From Heterobasidion occidentale (Eukaryota; Basidiomycota; Agaricomycetes; Russulales; Bondarzewiaceae): a stretch of DNA of 64,000 bases. The position numbers and the translations under genes are program-made. Below, piece by piece: positions 1 to 10,098 of the stretch (within the stretch, counting starts at the first letter, position 1; every line of letters starts with the position of its first letter). Where the stretch lies: assembly GCA_039111635.1 (NCBI GenBank), contig JBCAQO010000010.1, positions 682,001 to 746,000 on the forward strand, given 5' to 3'. A model generated the notes under the pieces. That model did not search any database, was not told the DNA's origin, and was given only the letters and a program-made list of their open reading frames with translations.

Positions 1-963
1 CTTGACTGGCCCTTGAAGCGGAATCCTTGCTTCGGACTTCAAGGGTAGAATGGGCGCACCATGGAGTAGTCGTGGTCTTTGTCGTCGAAAGATTGACAAC
101 CCGCTCCATGTCCCCAAACCCCTCGCACGGAATTGAACCGTGTCGACCCCATATTCTTTTACTGTAGGGCGTATGGAATATGGAAGCGCCTCGACCTAGT
201 CGGCAGGGTTCTGCAACGGTGGAGGCCCTCACTTCCACCGTCTGCCAGAATACAACCACGCTCCGAGGGTCTTGGTAGCTTTAGCGTCGTTCCGGACGGT
301 AACTAGTTTATCGTCATTGCGGACCAAGCCTTTCGTAGTTTTACATCGTTGCGGATGTATTTTCTCCGTTTTGGGTACTAATGGAGTGCGGCCATCAGTT
401 CCTGCATCGCAGATAGGGTCCCCTAATGCGGAAACGACCCTGTAAAACCGGAGATCCAAAGTGGGACGTCCAAGACACCTGTCAGACCTTGACAGCGAGG
501 TTGATCCACCGTTCCCCAACGGCGGATATGCATCACGATTTCCCACCAATATTCATGCATCATTCATGTACCAGTTATGTTGTGAATCCTAAGGGCCTCC
601 TAATGCGGAAAGGGCCCTGTAAAACTGGGGATCCAAGCGGGACGCCCGATTCGCTTGTCAGAATACCTCTTGACAACGAGAGTGTTGAATGCTTGTCCTT
701 CATCTTGAGACCGGAGGGCTGCAACGCGAAATGGTCAGGTACTTCCCCTGCCTTCTTATCTTTTCACAGTTTAACGTCATGCAGGACGTCCGTTCCGGCG
801 TCCTGTGCGTGAAACCGGTACCTGTGGTGCGGAGGGTCCTTTCCTCTCCGTCACCTTGTCTAATATCCTCCACCAATGTCTCCGTAGTCTCCGTACCCTT
901 CGTCTGGTCTGTAGTAGGGGTCGGTGTCGTCGTAGTTACCGCCTTCGACCTCGTCCCAGGCGT
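1..963. other. 3' internal region of family A element with short tandem repeats; no firm gene
   Basis: This stretch lies downstream of the last clear ORF of the minus-strand element. On the plus strand, about 270-365 holds three imperfect copies of a 25-45 nt unit (each with TAG-TTT/CTTT...CGTY-RTTSCGGAC-like text). About 421-495 and 598-676 are two copies of a roughly 75-nt unit starting CCTAATGCGGAAA. The minus strand has an open frame 229-549 that encodes the first repeat as VRND-type repeats, with no recognised domain. No LTR boundary is visible here. Confidence 0.5.
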
Positions 964-1197
964 CTAGTTCCGCTCGAGTCCAGGAAGTAGTTCGCTGAGT
1001 CGGGCGCTGGCGGATTGGAGTTCTTCTACCAATGTGTGGATGCGCTCCTTCAGGTCGATTATCTCGAGGACGGTTTGGAGTCGGCGAATCTCTTGGTCGA
1101 GTTCTTCTAGGACTGCTTCGCCTGGGCTGAAGGGTTGCCCTTGTTCTCTGGCTCCCTCGTCCCTCATTCCTCCTGTACCTTGGAGGATGCTCCTCAT
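964..1197 (-). CDS. Small post-pol ORF of family A, helical, starts in an ATGA overlap
   Basis: A 77-residue ORF. Its ATG (1197-1195) overlaps the TGA stop of the preceding ORF as ATGA. The second half (EELDQEIRRLQTVLEIIDLK and onward) is heptad-like with regular leucines and predicts a coiled coil. No family is recognised. A stop-restart overlap of this kind suggests coupled re-initiation. Similar overlaps start small ORFs after pol in families B (16719) and D (29296). It could be a non-coding fortuitous frame, but the shared position across families argues against that. Confidence 0.45.
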   Translation of the reverse strand: MRSILQGTGGMRDEGAREQGQPFSPGEAVLEELDQEIRRLQTVLEIIDLKERIHTLVEELQSASARLSELLPGLERN

Positions 1198-2180
1198 TGC
1201 TGCCTCCTGCGTCCTGCCCGGTGGATTGTCCTGCCGATATGGGAGGAAGGGCCTCTCGGTCCTTCGTGCCTGTCGTTGGACCGTAGCCCAGACGTATTCG
1301 GTCTGGGTGGATGCGTCTCGACTACTTGTAGCCGGTATCGCTCTGCTAGCTTCGCTCCATGGTTGGACGCGGAATGGGTCAATCCGAACGGGATGGGCGT
1401 GGGAGGAGTGTCTTGTGTCGGTGCGCGAGATGAGGGCGGGTAGGAGCTCCAGATTGACGAAGGAGGAGAACTCGTCCGGATGAATGAGTAGGGCGTAAGC
1501 CCCATTATTTCCTCGGGCGTACCAGGAGGCGGCCCTATGATCATCTGCATAGGCCAGAAGCCTGACCTGGTCGCTCGCGTCAGCGAGGCGTCGGGGTATG
1601 TCGTCGCTCTCGCTTCCTGGTTGCCCGCGGAGATGGTGGTGCGTTGGAGTAGGGCGTCTCCTAGTCCTTCCAACTCTCCGGGGTGCAGATCTCGACTACT
1701 GGTAGGGGGCCCTCTGGTCCTGGCAGTTGATGTACCAGCCGTTGCTGGTTCTTGTATACCTGCCTCAACAGTTGTAGGCGATGCCAGGTCCGAAGGGTTT
1801 CCTGATCTTCTTCCGCCTCTCGTTTCCTGCCTTGCGTCTCCTTGAGCCAACGCTGACGTCGGTCGCGGAGGCGTTGACGGAGCATGCCTTCCTTCTGCTT
1901 GACGTCCTTCATCGTGCTCGTCATGAGCTCTCTCAAACCGTGGTGAGGCTCGGGAACCCGTTCGATCTTCGACGGTGAGCGCGGTTTGGTGGACACTGAT
2001 TTGTACTGGAACTCCTTCTGGAGTCGTTGGGCGGCTGCTTCGGCTAGGGCGTCCAGTGTCGGGGTTGGCCACGGCCAGAATGATGTCTGGTGAGGGGTTT
2101 CTTGAAGGGGAGGAGGTAGTCCCGTCATCGATGAGCATGGCACGTCCAGGGGAGTAATCAAGGGAGGAGTGGTCGGACAT
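1198..2180 (-). pseudogene. Post-pol ORF of family A, coiled-coil protein, frame broken
   Basis: It starts at an ATG (2180, MSDHSSLDYSPG) 59 bp downstream of the pol stop. Coding character changes frame near 2060: the first 40 codons read in one frame, then a charged helical segment (KQKEGMLRQRLRDRRQRWLK) of about 130 codons reads in another to a stop at 1661. The first frame resumes with a Pro/Ser-rich tail ending at the ATGA overlap at 1194. I infer one ancestral protein of about 320 aa broken by two indels. No known domain is recognised. It sits where families B and D also have extra 3' ORFs. The long unbroken frame 1194-2180 by itself is probably partly out-of-frame translation. Confidence 0.5.
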
Positions 2181-2238
2181 GTACTGGGGAGGATTCTTGC
2201 TTTGAAAGAGGGAGGGATGTCTCCCTTTTTATATCTTT

Positions 2239-5200
2239 CTAAAGCCTAATCGCCGCTGGTCGGGGTTTGTCTGGGTAGCTTTCGTGGAATTCACGAAGCG
2301 CCTCGTCGGCCGTATCTTTGAGGAGGGCAAAGGGTTCCCAAGTGTTATCGGCCTCGGAGTATCCGACCCACTTGACAAGGTACTTGGTCCCTCGTCCCTG
2401 GCGTCTTGAATCTAGAATGGCCTCCACTTCGTAGTGCTCTTCTTCATTCAGGATCTCTGGGGCAGGTCTGGGGAAGTTCCTTCCGTGGGCCTCTGTCTCG
2501 TGATATTCCGTGAGTATGGAGGCATGAAACACCGGGTGTATCTTCCATGTTTCGGGTATTCCCAACCGATAAGCCAGAGGGCCGATTCTTTCATTCACTG
2601 AAAAGGGGCCATAGCGTCTAGGTGCCAGCTTGAATTTCGGATGAGTCGTTCGAATATGGGTTCCTTCTAACCAAACTTGGGTTCCTACTTCCCACTGCGG
2701 AAGTTTCCTGTGTAGGTCCCGGTCCTTGGCGTGCTGCGCTGCTATTTGTAGACTTGCGGCCGCATCTTCTTGGACTTCTTTGATTATCCGCAAACGTTCA
2801 GTTACTGCGGGCACCTTGGTCTCCAGAGCTGAGTCGACCGAATATGGTGGATTGAACCCATAAAGGACCTCAAACGGCGACTTCCCAGTGGTGGAGTGTC
2901 TTCGGGTATTGTGGGAGAATTCTGCGAAGGGGATCAAGTCTACCCAGTTATCTTGATGGTAGTTGCAGAAAACTCGCAGGAATTGCTCGATCTCTTGGTT
3001 TACCCGTTCTGTTTCTCCGTCCGTTTGGGGGTGGTAGGCCGTGCTGAGGGCAGGGGTGATTCCCATTCCTTTCCATAGTTCCCTTGTGAACTTTGCCGCA
3101 AATTGAGGACCTCTGTTGGACACCACTTTGGTTGGTAAACCATATCGTTTGAACACATTGTCCTGGAAGAGCGTCGTGGTTTCTTCGGCCATGATTGTCT
3201 TTTTGCACGGAGTTATGACTATTCCTTTTGACAGGCCTTGATCAACCACCACGTTTATCGAGTTGTAGCCTCTGCTTTCCGGGAGGTCTGTTACGAAGTC
3301 GGTAGAGATGAAGTGCCAGGGGACGTTTGTGGTTTCCAGTGGTTGGATCGGTGGATGGGTCCTGTGGGGGAGGTTCTTGGTAGATTGGCAGACTGCGCAT
3401 CCATCCACATATTGGTGCACGAATTTGGTCATGCTTGACCACCAATAATGGCGCTGCACCAATTCCAAGGTCTTTGCTCGGCCTGGGTGTCCTGTAGCCA
3501 TAGAGTCATGGTGTGCTTTGACAATTGTTCGTTGGAGGAGGTCGTCCTTTGGCACACAAATGTAACCATCGCGTCTTGTGATGCCATCTTCATGTGTCCA
3601 TTTTCCTAGGTCGCCCTTCATTGCGTTTGGACCTTTTTCCAGCAGTTTCTTGAGGGCGACGTCGACTAGCAAATCGTGTTCTGAGCGCGAGTGTCAAATA
3701 AGGGAGAGGATGTCCGAGGATACGAGTTCTGTTGCTTTGACGTGTATGCCTTCGCTTGGCTCTACCAGAGTTTCGCTGGACTCGGTGAAAAGTCTGGACG
3801 GGAGTAGAGTCTGTGCCTTGTTATCAGATTCCACCCCCTCACTAAGGTCTGGACGCCTGGACAGAGCATCGGCATGATTCGTAGTTCCAGCCTTGTAACT
3901 GAGCTGGAAGTCAAATTGGGACAAAAACAGACTCCAGCACGCTTGTCGCCTTGACAGGTCGCGCGCCGTTTGAAAGTGTTCTAGGTTCTTATGGTCCGTC
4001 CAGACCTCAAAGGGGTGTCGAGCGCCTTCGAGGTAATGTTTCCAGTGTTCCAGCGCCTTGATGATGGCGAGGAGTTCGCGGTCATGTACGTCGTAATTTC
4101 GTTCGGCCGGTGAGAACGATCCGGAGAGGTATGCCACAGGGTGCCAGTCGTTATCAGGTCCTTCCTGTAAGAGAACTGCACCATATGCCGCGAGGGAAGC
4201 GTCGGTAACAAGCCGGTAGGGGCGCATCGGGTCAGGATATAACAGGACGGGTCGGCTGATGAAGGTTTTCTTCAGTCGATCAAATGCCTGTTGGCACTCC
4301 GTGGTCCAGTCCCATCTCTTATCTTTCTTCGTGAGGTCATGCAGGGGCCGAGCGATCAAGGAGAATTTATCAATGAATCGTCGGTAGAAGTTTCCTAAGC
4401 CTAAGAAAGAGCGGATGTCGCGAACTGTGCGTGGGATGGGCCATTCCTGGATAGCTTCAATCTTCGAATCTTCCATAGCGACGTGGTCTTTTGAGATCGT
4501 GTACCCAAGGTAGTTCAGCTTCTCCTTGTGGAAATCGCATTTCTCCGGTTTGAGATAAAGATCGTTGTCGCGCAGGATTTGGAGGACTCGCCGAAGAATC
4601 ACAATATGTTCTGCTGTGGTTTTCGTGAAGATGAGGATGTCGTCCATATATACCGCTATCTTCCGGGCCAGGATGAGTTCCTGGAAGATCATGTTCATCA
4701 TGGCTTGGAAGGTTCCCGGGGAATTGCAAAGCCCGAAGAACATTACGGTAGGTTCGAAAAGCCCCAAGGGTGTGACGAAGGCCGCTTTGGATTCGTCTCC
4801 CTTTTTGATGTGCACGTTGTTATATCCCCACCGAACATCGAGTTTCGAGAACACCGTCGCGCCTTTAATAATATCCAATAGTTCTTGGATTAATGGCAGG
4901 GGGGTGACGTCTCGAATGGTGTGTTCGTTAAGGTGACGATAGTCTTGTACCGGATGGAGTTTCCCATCTTTCTTGCTTACGAAAAAGAAAGAGGCCGCGC
5001 TGTGTGCTGTTGACCGACGTATTGTTCCTCTGGAAAGGTGCTCCTTGACGAACTTTCCTAACTCATCATGCTTTTCCGGGCTTAGAGGAAATATCCGCGG
5101 GGCCTGGGGTACAAAAGATGGTTTGAGGTTTATCGCGTGGTCCCATATTGTATGTTGGGGAAGCCTTTGCGATCGTCGTTCGCTGAAGATGTCGAGGTAG

Positions 5201-6141
5201 GAATGATATTCTGTCGGCACCCGACTTTTCAAGTCGGTGGTGTCGATTTCTTCCTCCAGGTCTTCGTCAAAGCTTGCGAACCCCGAGGGTTCTGGAGCTA
5301 CCTTCCTAATGACGGGTTCTCCTGCGCTATCCATTGCAGAGGAGTCAAACGGTGTTTGCGCTTCTTCAGCGACTTTTCTTGAAGCTTTGCCCTGGGCTAC
5401 CTCTTTCTGAGCTTGCCGGCGTTCCTTCCTTTCGGTTACTTGCTCCTCGAGCCACTCCCGAGCTTTGCGTTGTCGGGATTTGTGCTCGAGTAACTCTATG
5501 AACCGAGTTTTCCATTCCTTCGCGGGTACTTGTTTCCATTGTTCTTTAGTCCAAGTCCACAAAGGTCCTACCGGTTCCGAGACAAGATGCGGTTTCGTCC
5601 GCTGGGGAATCTTGTCGCCGCGTAGTTTAGCTAGCCATGCCTTTTTGGTAGGCTCTTCCCTTGCCTTGGTAAACCCATATGGTTGTCGGCAATCTCTGGG
5701 GCATTGATCAAAGTGTACCTCACGGCGCCTCCACCCGATGGAGGGGTCGTGGTATTTCAACCAATCTGTTCCTAGGAGCATGTCGTCTTTCCCTAGATTG
5801 GTGATGAACATCTGGACGCGTTCGGTGTGAGTTCTCCCCCGTCTGTCCTTGACGGTGAGATTCGCGTCTAGGCCTCGTCGTATGAGGCCTGCCTTGTTGA
5901 TGGTGTCATCGACGTTGCGGACGCGGATGGGGCGGTTTAAAGGATAGGTGGGAAGGTTGTGTTTCTGTACCCACTCCTCGTTTACCAAAATCCCTTCGCA
6001 TGCTGAGTCGATGGCGGCCCTGGCTCCAGCGCTTCTTCCCCGAGTTGATAATTGCACATCCAGTCGAATGGGGGTAATGATACGGCTGGTCATTGCACTG
6101 ATTCGAATACATGATGGGGGGTCATACTCGAGTTTCCTCAA
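2239..6141 (-). pseudogene. pol: Family A pol: protease, RT, RNase H, integrase, chromodomain; one nonsense codon and altered DDE
   Basis: About 1,300 codons in one frame, interrupted by a single TGA at 3696-3694 (context suggests CGA to TGA). N-terminal retropepsin region with AAIDSACEG where families usually show DSG. Reverse transcriptase carries KLDVRWGYNN and the YMDD box (AVYMDDILIF). RNase H has TDASLAAYGAVL. Integrase has an HHCC zinc domain (HHDS...HP...CAVCQ), a first Asp in TDFVTDLP, but SNRGPQF where SDRGPQF is expected, so the second catalytic Asp is Asn (codon 3117-3115). GPYS...IHPVFHAS and a full chromodomain (YEVEAILDSR...YLVKWVGY...NTWEP) end the protein. It lies -1 relative to gag with no AUG near the start, so expression by frameshift is expected. 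The enzyme is inactive as read here. Confidence 0.93.
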
Positions 6142-6170
6142 CCCTCTCTCTTCAGCTGGTGAAGGAGAGG

Positions 6171-7388
6171 TCAGGAAAAATCCTCCGCCAGGTCCACCAA
6201 CATCTGTTTGGCCTTAGCCTCCCCTACTTCTTGGAAGAGCACTCGGACGCCATTAGTATCACTGACGGGTCTGTTGCTTCGTCGTCCGTTAGGCGGTACG
6301 TAGCGCTCTCCATTGCTCTGGCGTGATCTTCCCCTTCTCGCGGGAGGGTCCTCACGTTCCACCGAATTACCAGGTTGTGGTACCCGACGGTGGTGGCCAT
6401 GAGAACTCCCCTCCTCCAATCCTCGATGTAGTCGCGCATCATTTCCCACCGGGGATTCTTGCTCGTCTTCATCCTCCATGTCTGCAGCGCGAGTTCGTCT
6501 ACCTCCTCCGCCCATCGGCCTGCGCGAATTTCCTCGAGACGGGGGAATGCCTCTACGAGTAGATCGACAGTCAGACGCCCAATGCCCTAGCTTTCCACAG
6601 TTAAAGCAACGAGTGGTGAGCTTGCCATCATAAGTGCACTTCTGGCGAGCGGCATCTCTTTTTCGAGAGGCGTCAATGTCCATGTCGACTACCTGGTTGT
6701 TCATTCTGCGAGGGGCCGTGGTAGAATTGTAACGACGAGCTGGTTGGAGGTGAAAGCGATTGAGGAAGTCGCTTCGGAATGAGGTGGAGTTGGCGAGGAT
6801 CGCCTTTTGAGCACTTCGGGCTCTTAGGCGTCCATCTATTTCACAGGCAGTGTTGACCCAATCTTGGATCGTGTCTTTCGGCGGAGTTTCCTTGTCATAG
6901 ATCTTGTCCATGACCCTTGGATCGAGCCCCCTCTGGAAGTAAGGAACTTGTTCCTTGTCGGTAATGTCGGCGTTGGCGGCGATAAGGATGAATTGATTTG
7001 AGTATTCATCCACCGTCATCTTTCCCTGAGAGAAAGACATGAGGGCGCTTCGGGCTTTGTCCGTAAGGTTTGTCTCCTTGAACTGGAGTTTAAACTTGTC
7101 GTGAAAGTCGGACCACGTCCCGAGGGTTTTGGGCGGGGTCGCCCCTACTGTCTTCTTTAGGAAACTTTCTGCCCAGACGCCGGCCGTTCCATATCTCATG
7201 CATGAGAGGGCTAGGGAAACTTTGTCCGCATCCGTCTTGTATCGGTCCGATTCTGCTGTAAAAAGGAGGAGGCAATTCATGATGAATTTCTGCGATTGTG
7301 TTCGATCTCCCTCAAAGTTATCAGGGAGTTTGAGCTTGCCCCTTCCCGACGATACGAGTGCGGGGGGGTCTGTAGGATTTGTCGACAT
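6171..7388 (-). CDS. gag: Family A gag
   Basis: A 405-residue Gag starting at ATG 7388 (MSTNPTDPP). It has the usual retrotransposon Gag helical domain (about residues 20-180; SFSQGKMTVDEYSNQF is typical) followed by a basic region and one CCHC knuckle, CFNCGKLGHWASDC, near residue 240. An acidic/arginine-rich tail follows. The frame ends GAG-GAT-TTT-TCC-TGA, and the T run lies where a -1 slip would enter the pol frame, which is open. The same frame is open upstream of the ATG through an acidic stretch (positions 7389 to about 7740) without another ATG, as in the second copy at 18.7-19.07 kb. Gag forms the cytoplasmic particle that packages element RNA. Confidence 0.93.
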   Translation of the reverse strand: MSTNPTDPPALVSSGRGKLKLPDNFEGDRTQSQKFIMNCLLLFTAESDRYKTDADKVSLALSCMRYGTAGVWAESFLKKTVGATPPKTLGTWSDFHDKFKLQFKETNLTDKARSALMSFSQGKMTVDEYSNQFILIAANADITDKEQVPYFQRGLDPRVMDKIYDKETPPKDTIQDWVNTACEIDGRLRARSAQKAILANSTSFRSDFLNRFHLQPARRYNSTTAPRRMNNQVVDMDIDASRKRDAARQKCTYDGKLTTRCFNCGKLGHWASDCRSTRRGIPPSRGNSRRPMGGGGRRTRAADMEDEDEQESPVGNDARLHRGLEEGSSHGHHRRVPQPGNSVEREDPPARRGRSRQSNGERYVPPNGRRSNRPVSDTNGVRVLFQEVGEAKAKQMLVDLAEDFS

Positions 7389-7846
7389 AATGTTTCGGGT
7401 GTTGATCGGTGTTTGAATATCCGAGGATTCGGACTCGGATGTTCCTTCTTCTTCCTCCGATGTGTCCGGGATTTCCGGTTCGGGGTTCCTGTACTGGGGT
7501 GGTTCTACCCAGTCTTCTGCTATTTCGTCCCAAGCCCACTCAGCTTCTGTTTCGTCTTCTCTTGTGAAGAAATATCGTCCTTCTCGGTACGAGCAGTTAT
7601 CAAAGTTTGGGGGTGCTGGTCGTTGGTGTCAGAGTAATACCAGCGGTTTTCTCTTTGATGGATAGGACGATTATTCTGCCGAAGTTGGTTGTGGGTTCGT
7701 CTAGTGCCTGGTGGAAATCCTAGGCCTAGGTCTTGCTCCAGGGTGTGTGAAGTAACTCTCTTCGGTGGGGGTCTATGCCACCGATGAGGGTTGTGAGAAA
7801 GAGTGTGGCAGCAAGCAGAGTGTGGTGCAAGGTAGGGGCAAAAGCG

Positions 7847-7856
7847 AGTCTATTCT
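7847..7856 (-). promoter_or_regulatory. Self-priming primer-binding site of family A element
   Basis: On the minus strand the 10 nt AGAATAGACT sit two bases inside the 5' LTR edge. They are the exact reverse complement of AGTCTATTCT at 8061-8052 in the LTR, which begins 34 nt after the TATA box (TATATAAGG, 8095-8087). No match to a tRNA 3' end (TGG...) is seen. This is the arrangement known from Tf1, where the 5' end of the mRNA folds back to prime. Confidence 0.7.
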
Positions 7857-7858
7857 AG

Positions 7859-8472
7859 TGTTACGAACTGCTCGTTCAGTAACCCAAGAGTAACAGGTTC
7901 TTCCCTAGGTTGCACAATGGACTGAGTGGTGGACGAAGTCTCGACTGTATCAGGCTACGATACAGGAGGGAATAATGATTAGCTCTAAGATCCTGTATGC
8001 GTAGATACAGGGGAACAAGAGGTTCGTATTCGTAGATACGAATGAACGAAGAGAATAGACTGAAGATCCTCAGCCTATTCTATGGGCCTTATATACTGTA
8101 TGGGGTATAGGGTAAGAGTCCGTGTGCTTCTCCAGGTTTCCATCCTAAGAGAGCTGTGGTCGCCGTCTTCTCCGGCGCTACTCTTGTACTTCTCCAGTCG
8201 CACTGATCCATCATGGTGCGACGAGGTGCTAACCCATAAGCCCTAAGCCCATGACATGTGAATACGTCTCTTTATTACTGTGTGAACTCTGTGAGCCTCG
8301 TGTCCCTCTCATATAGCCTTTACCGATGTCTTGAAGAACCATCGGTCTTGTCGGCTCCTAAGGACATGCCGAATACCTTGATGTACGCTCCGTAGTGGAG
8401 CCGCCTAGCATGTGATGCTTGATCCATCGGTTAGACCGACCCCGAAGGGCCCCGATCGGTCAAGTCATAACA
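7859..8472 (-). repeat. Family A 5' LTR (614 bp)
   Basis: On the minus strand it begins TGTTATGACTTGACCGATCG and ends GAGCAGTTCGTAACA, giving short inverted ends TGTTA...TAACA. It contains a TATA box at 8095-8087 and the predicted start of the R region at 8061. It matches the LTRs at 18009-18599 and 35229-35817, with small indels. The flank beyond it is GTATG (8473-8477); the partner TSD is outside the window. Confidence 0.93.
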
Positions 8473-9256
8473 GTATGTTGACCAGGAAACCTTCATAGGA
8501 GCTTCACGGGGCCTCTCACTGCTCACTCGCTGCTCACCCACGTATGGGAACAGGGAGTGGACAGCTTATTCTGCAATTGGATGCCGCACTTTGACATAAG
8601 CGGCATAGCATATGACTCCGGAAACCCTTGTTTAAATATTGAGGATTGAAATTTCAACTTTTGGCATCAGTAGATATACCAGCCAGGTCTGGAATTCCAC
8701 AAGTGAAGTATAAAATAATACTAGCAAGGTATGAAGTATAGATATTAGTGTTCCATTACCCTGATCAGACAATAAATGAAGTTTAATAAAAGAATAGACA
8801 TAAGCATAGACTGGTAAGTATGTACTATGGTCTAGGAAGTGTTATTTGTTTGAATACTGGAAATATTCCTCAAAGAGTCTGGGAAACCTATGTACAAGCT
8901 GGTACACCAAATTGGGCAGGTGTGAGGGTGCCCATGCATCAGACACTCAAATAATAATCATGTATGAGAGATAGGTCTAAGTGTTGTTTTATTCATTTTG
9001 CATGAAATTAGAGCCCTGCATCAAATATCATTCATGATACTTCTACACAAAAGTTTCTGTATGTGAAATAATAGATAGAGCCACTTTCCATGCACAAATT
9101 CCTTACTCAGGCTCTGAGCTGTGTCCTGATTGCTCTAGACTACCTGTCCCGCTCCTTGCCACTGGTCCTGGACCTTTTAGAGGCATCCACATCAATCAGA
9201 ATAGCAAGCGCACATTGTGCTTGTCATTACCCATAATGAAAACAACTTCTAACTGT
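8473..9256. other. Intergenic stretch, no gene seen
   Basis: Roughly 780 bp of AT-leaning sequence between the family A LTR and the family B LTR. No reading frame longer than a few dozen codons and no recognised motif. It is probably original flanking DNA or an old decayed repeat. Confidence 0.5.
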
Positions 9257-9615
9257 TGTTAGGACCGCATCCTAACACGTGCTTCGCATGTGAGTGGATG
9301 GGCTGGTAAAGTGCTTCGGATGTGCTTCAGACTTGGACCGCTCCTATGACTCATTACTATTTACATGCTCATTACATGAACGCTTCCTTACGGTTCCTGG
9401 TTCTTGATGTGGACAGACTTTAGTTCCTGGCCCTGTTCCTGGTTCCTGATCAATCGTGATGTGGCTCGACATTTGACATGGATGTGGACAGACATTAGTG
9501 ATACTGTACTATACTTAGATCAATGACACATCTTAGCTTACGGATCTCGATCATTGACTTCGGTACCTGAGAAGCGCACAGATCAGATCTTGATCCTGCC
9601 CTAGATACTTCTTTG

Positions 9616-9658
9616 TATATTTAGCGGAGATGAGCTTCTAAGAAGCTCAGCTCGTTCA
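9616..9658 (+). promoter_or_regulatory. Family B LTR core promoter and predicted transcription start
   Basis: TATATTTA at 9616-9623 is followed 33 nt later (counted from its first base) by AGCTCGTTCA (9649-9658), the exact complement of the primer site at 10101-10110. The same spacing occurs in the family D LTR (TATATATA 30001, AGCTCGTTCA 30034) and, within one base, in family A (18391 and 18425). The start site is inferred from this geometry. Confidence 0.65.
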
Positions 9659-9669
9659 CTGTAATACAC

Positions 9670-10047
9670 TTGATCTCTGCACTGCGCCCAGTGTCTGGCT
9701 ACCTTCCTAGCCCACACTTTGTGATCTCTGTCAGATCTGAGCAATCCTTTACACGGTCTGATGACGCACTGGACTCGTCTCCCTTCCCTCCCCTCCCTCT
9801 ACTCATCTGCTTCTACACCGGCCTAGCCGCCTTCCGTGTTCTCAGTTGGACACCTTCCCGTGTCATCTGTTGGACGGGAGAAGATCATCCGGTTCCTCCT
9901 CATCATCAAGAAGACCTCGAAGATCACCTTCTTCATTGTTTCGAGGACAAAGCAGAAAGCGACCCCGAATTCCTTGAAAGGGCCCAAAGACGATCCATCA
10001 TCTTTATCCATTGGAGTCTACGACTCTACGACCCCATGGAGGTTTAG
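9670..10047 (+). CDS. LTR-encoded ORF of family B (AUG-less, about 125 codons)
   Basis: The frame is open from the predicted transcript start (9649) to TAG 10045-10047. The first usual near-cognate codon is TTG 9670, and there is no ATG until near the end. Readable landmarks are FYTGLAAFRVLSW, WTGEDHPVPPHH and IIFIHWSLRLY. The solo LTR at 32406-32783 has the same 125 codons with no indel. Comparing codons by eye, about 16 differences are silent and about 20 change the residue, fewer replacements than neutral drift would give. The family D LTR has a shorter related ORF starting at the FYTGLA motif. Function unknown. It may be read from a non-AUG start or be part of a spliced product. Confidence 0.5.
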   Translation: MISALRPVSGYLPSPHFVISVRSEQSFTRSDDALDSSPFPPLPLLICFYTGLAAFRVLSWTPSRVICWTGEDHPVPPHHQEDLEDHLLHCFEDKAESDPEFLERAQRRSIIFIHWSLRLYDPMEV

Positions 10048-10098
10048 CCTAGGGACCCCTTCGTGCATCGGTGCACGTGATAGGTCTCCAACCTAACA

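Larger units (their letters stand above)
1..8472 (-). mobile_element. Family A Ty3/gypsy chromodomain retrotransposon, minus strand, 3' end outside window
   Basis: Reading right to left the order is 5' LTR (7859-8472), primer site, gag, pol (protease, reverse transcriptase, RNase H, integrase, chromodomain) and post-pol ORFs. No 3' LTR is seen before base 1, so the element continues out of the window and its TSD cannot be checked. The chromodomain after integrase and the self-priming signature place it with the Tf1/sushi type of chromoviruses. It is a recent but dead copy: pol has one TGA stop and a changed integrase catalytic residue. Related copies are 18009-20213 (plus strand) and the solo LTR 35229-35817. 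Confidence 0.93.
9257..10098 (+). repeat. Family B 5' LTR (842 bp)
   Basis: Begins TGTTAGGACC and ends CCTAACA. Related LTRs are 32000-32834 (solo, with TSD) and 54204-55047 (3' LTR of the decayed copy). TATA-like TATATTTA lies at 9616-9623 and the predicted transcript start AGCTCGTTCA at 9649-9658. Most of R-U5 is occupied by an open reading frame (see 9670-10047), which is unusual for an LTR. Confidence 0.92.

Noticed and set aside
1194..2180. Single 328-residue protein of family A
   Set aside because: Protein-like composition switches frame twice inside this stretch, so the long open frame is partly out of frame with the likely ancestral protein.
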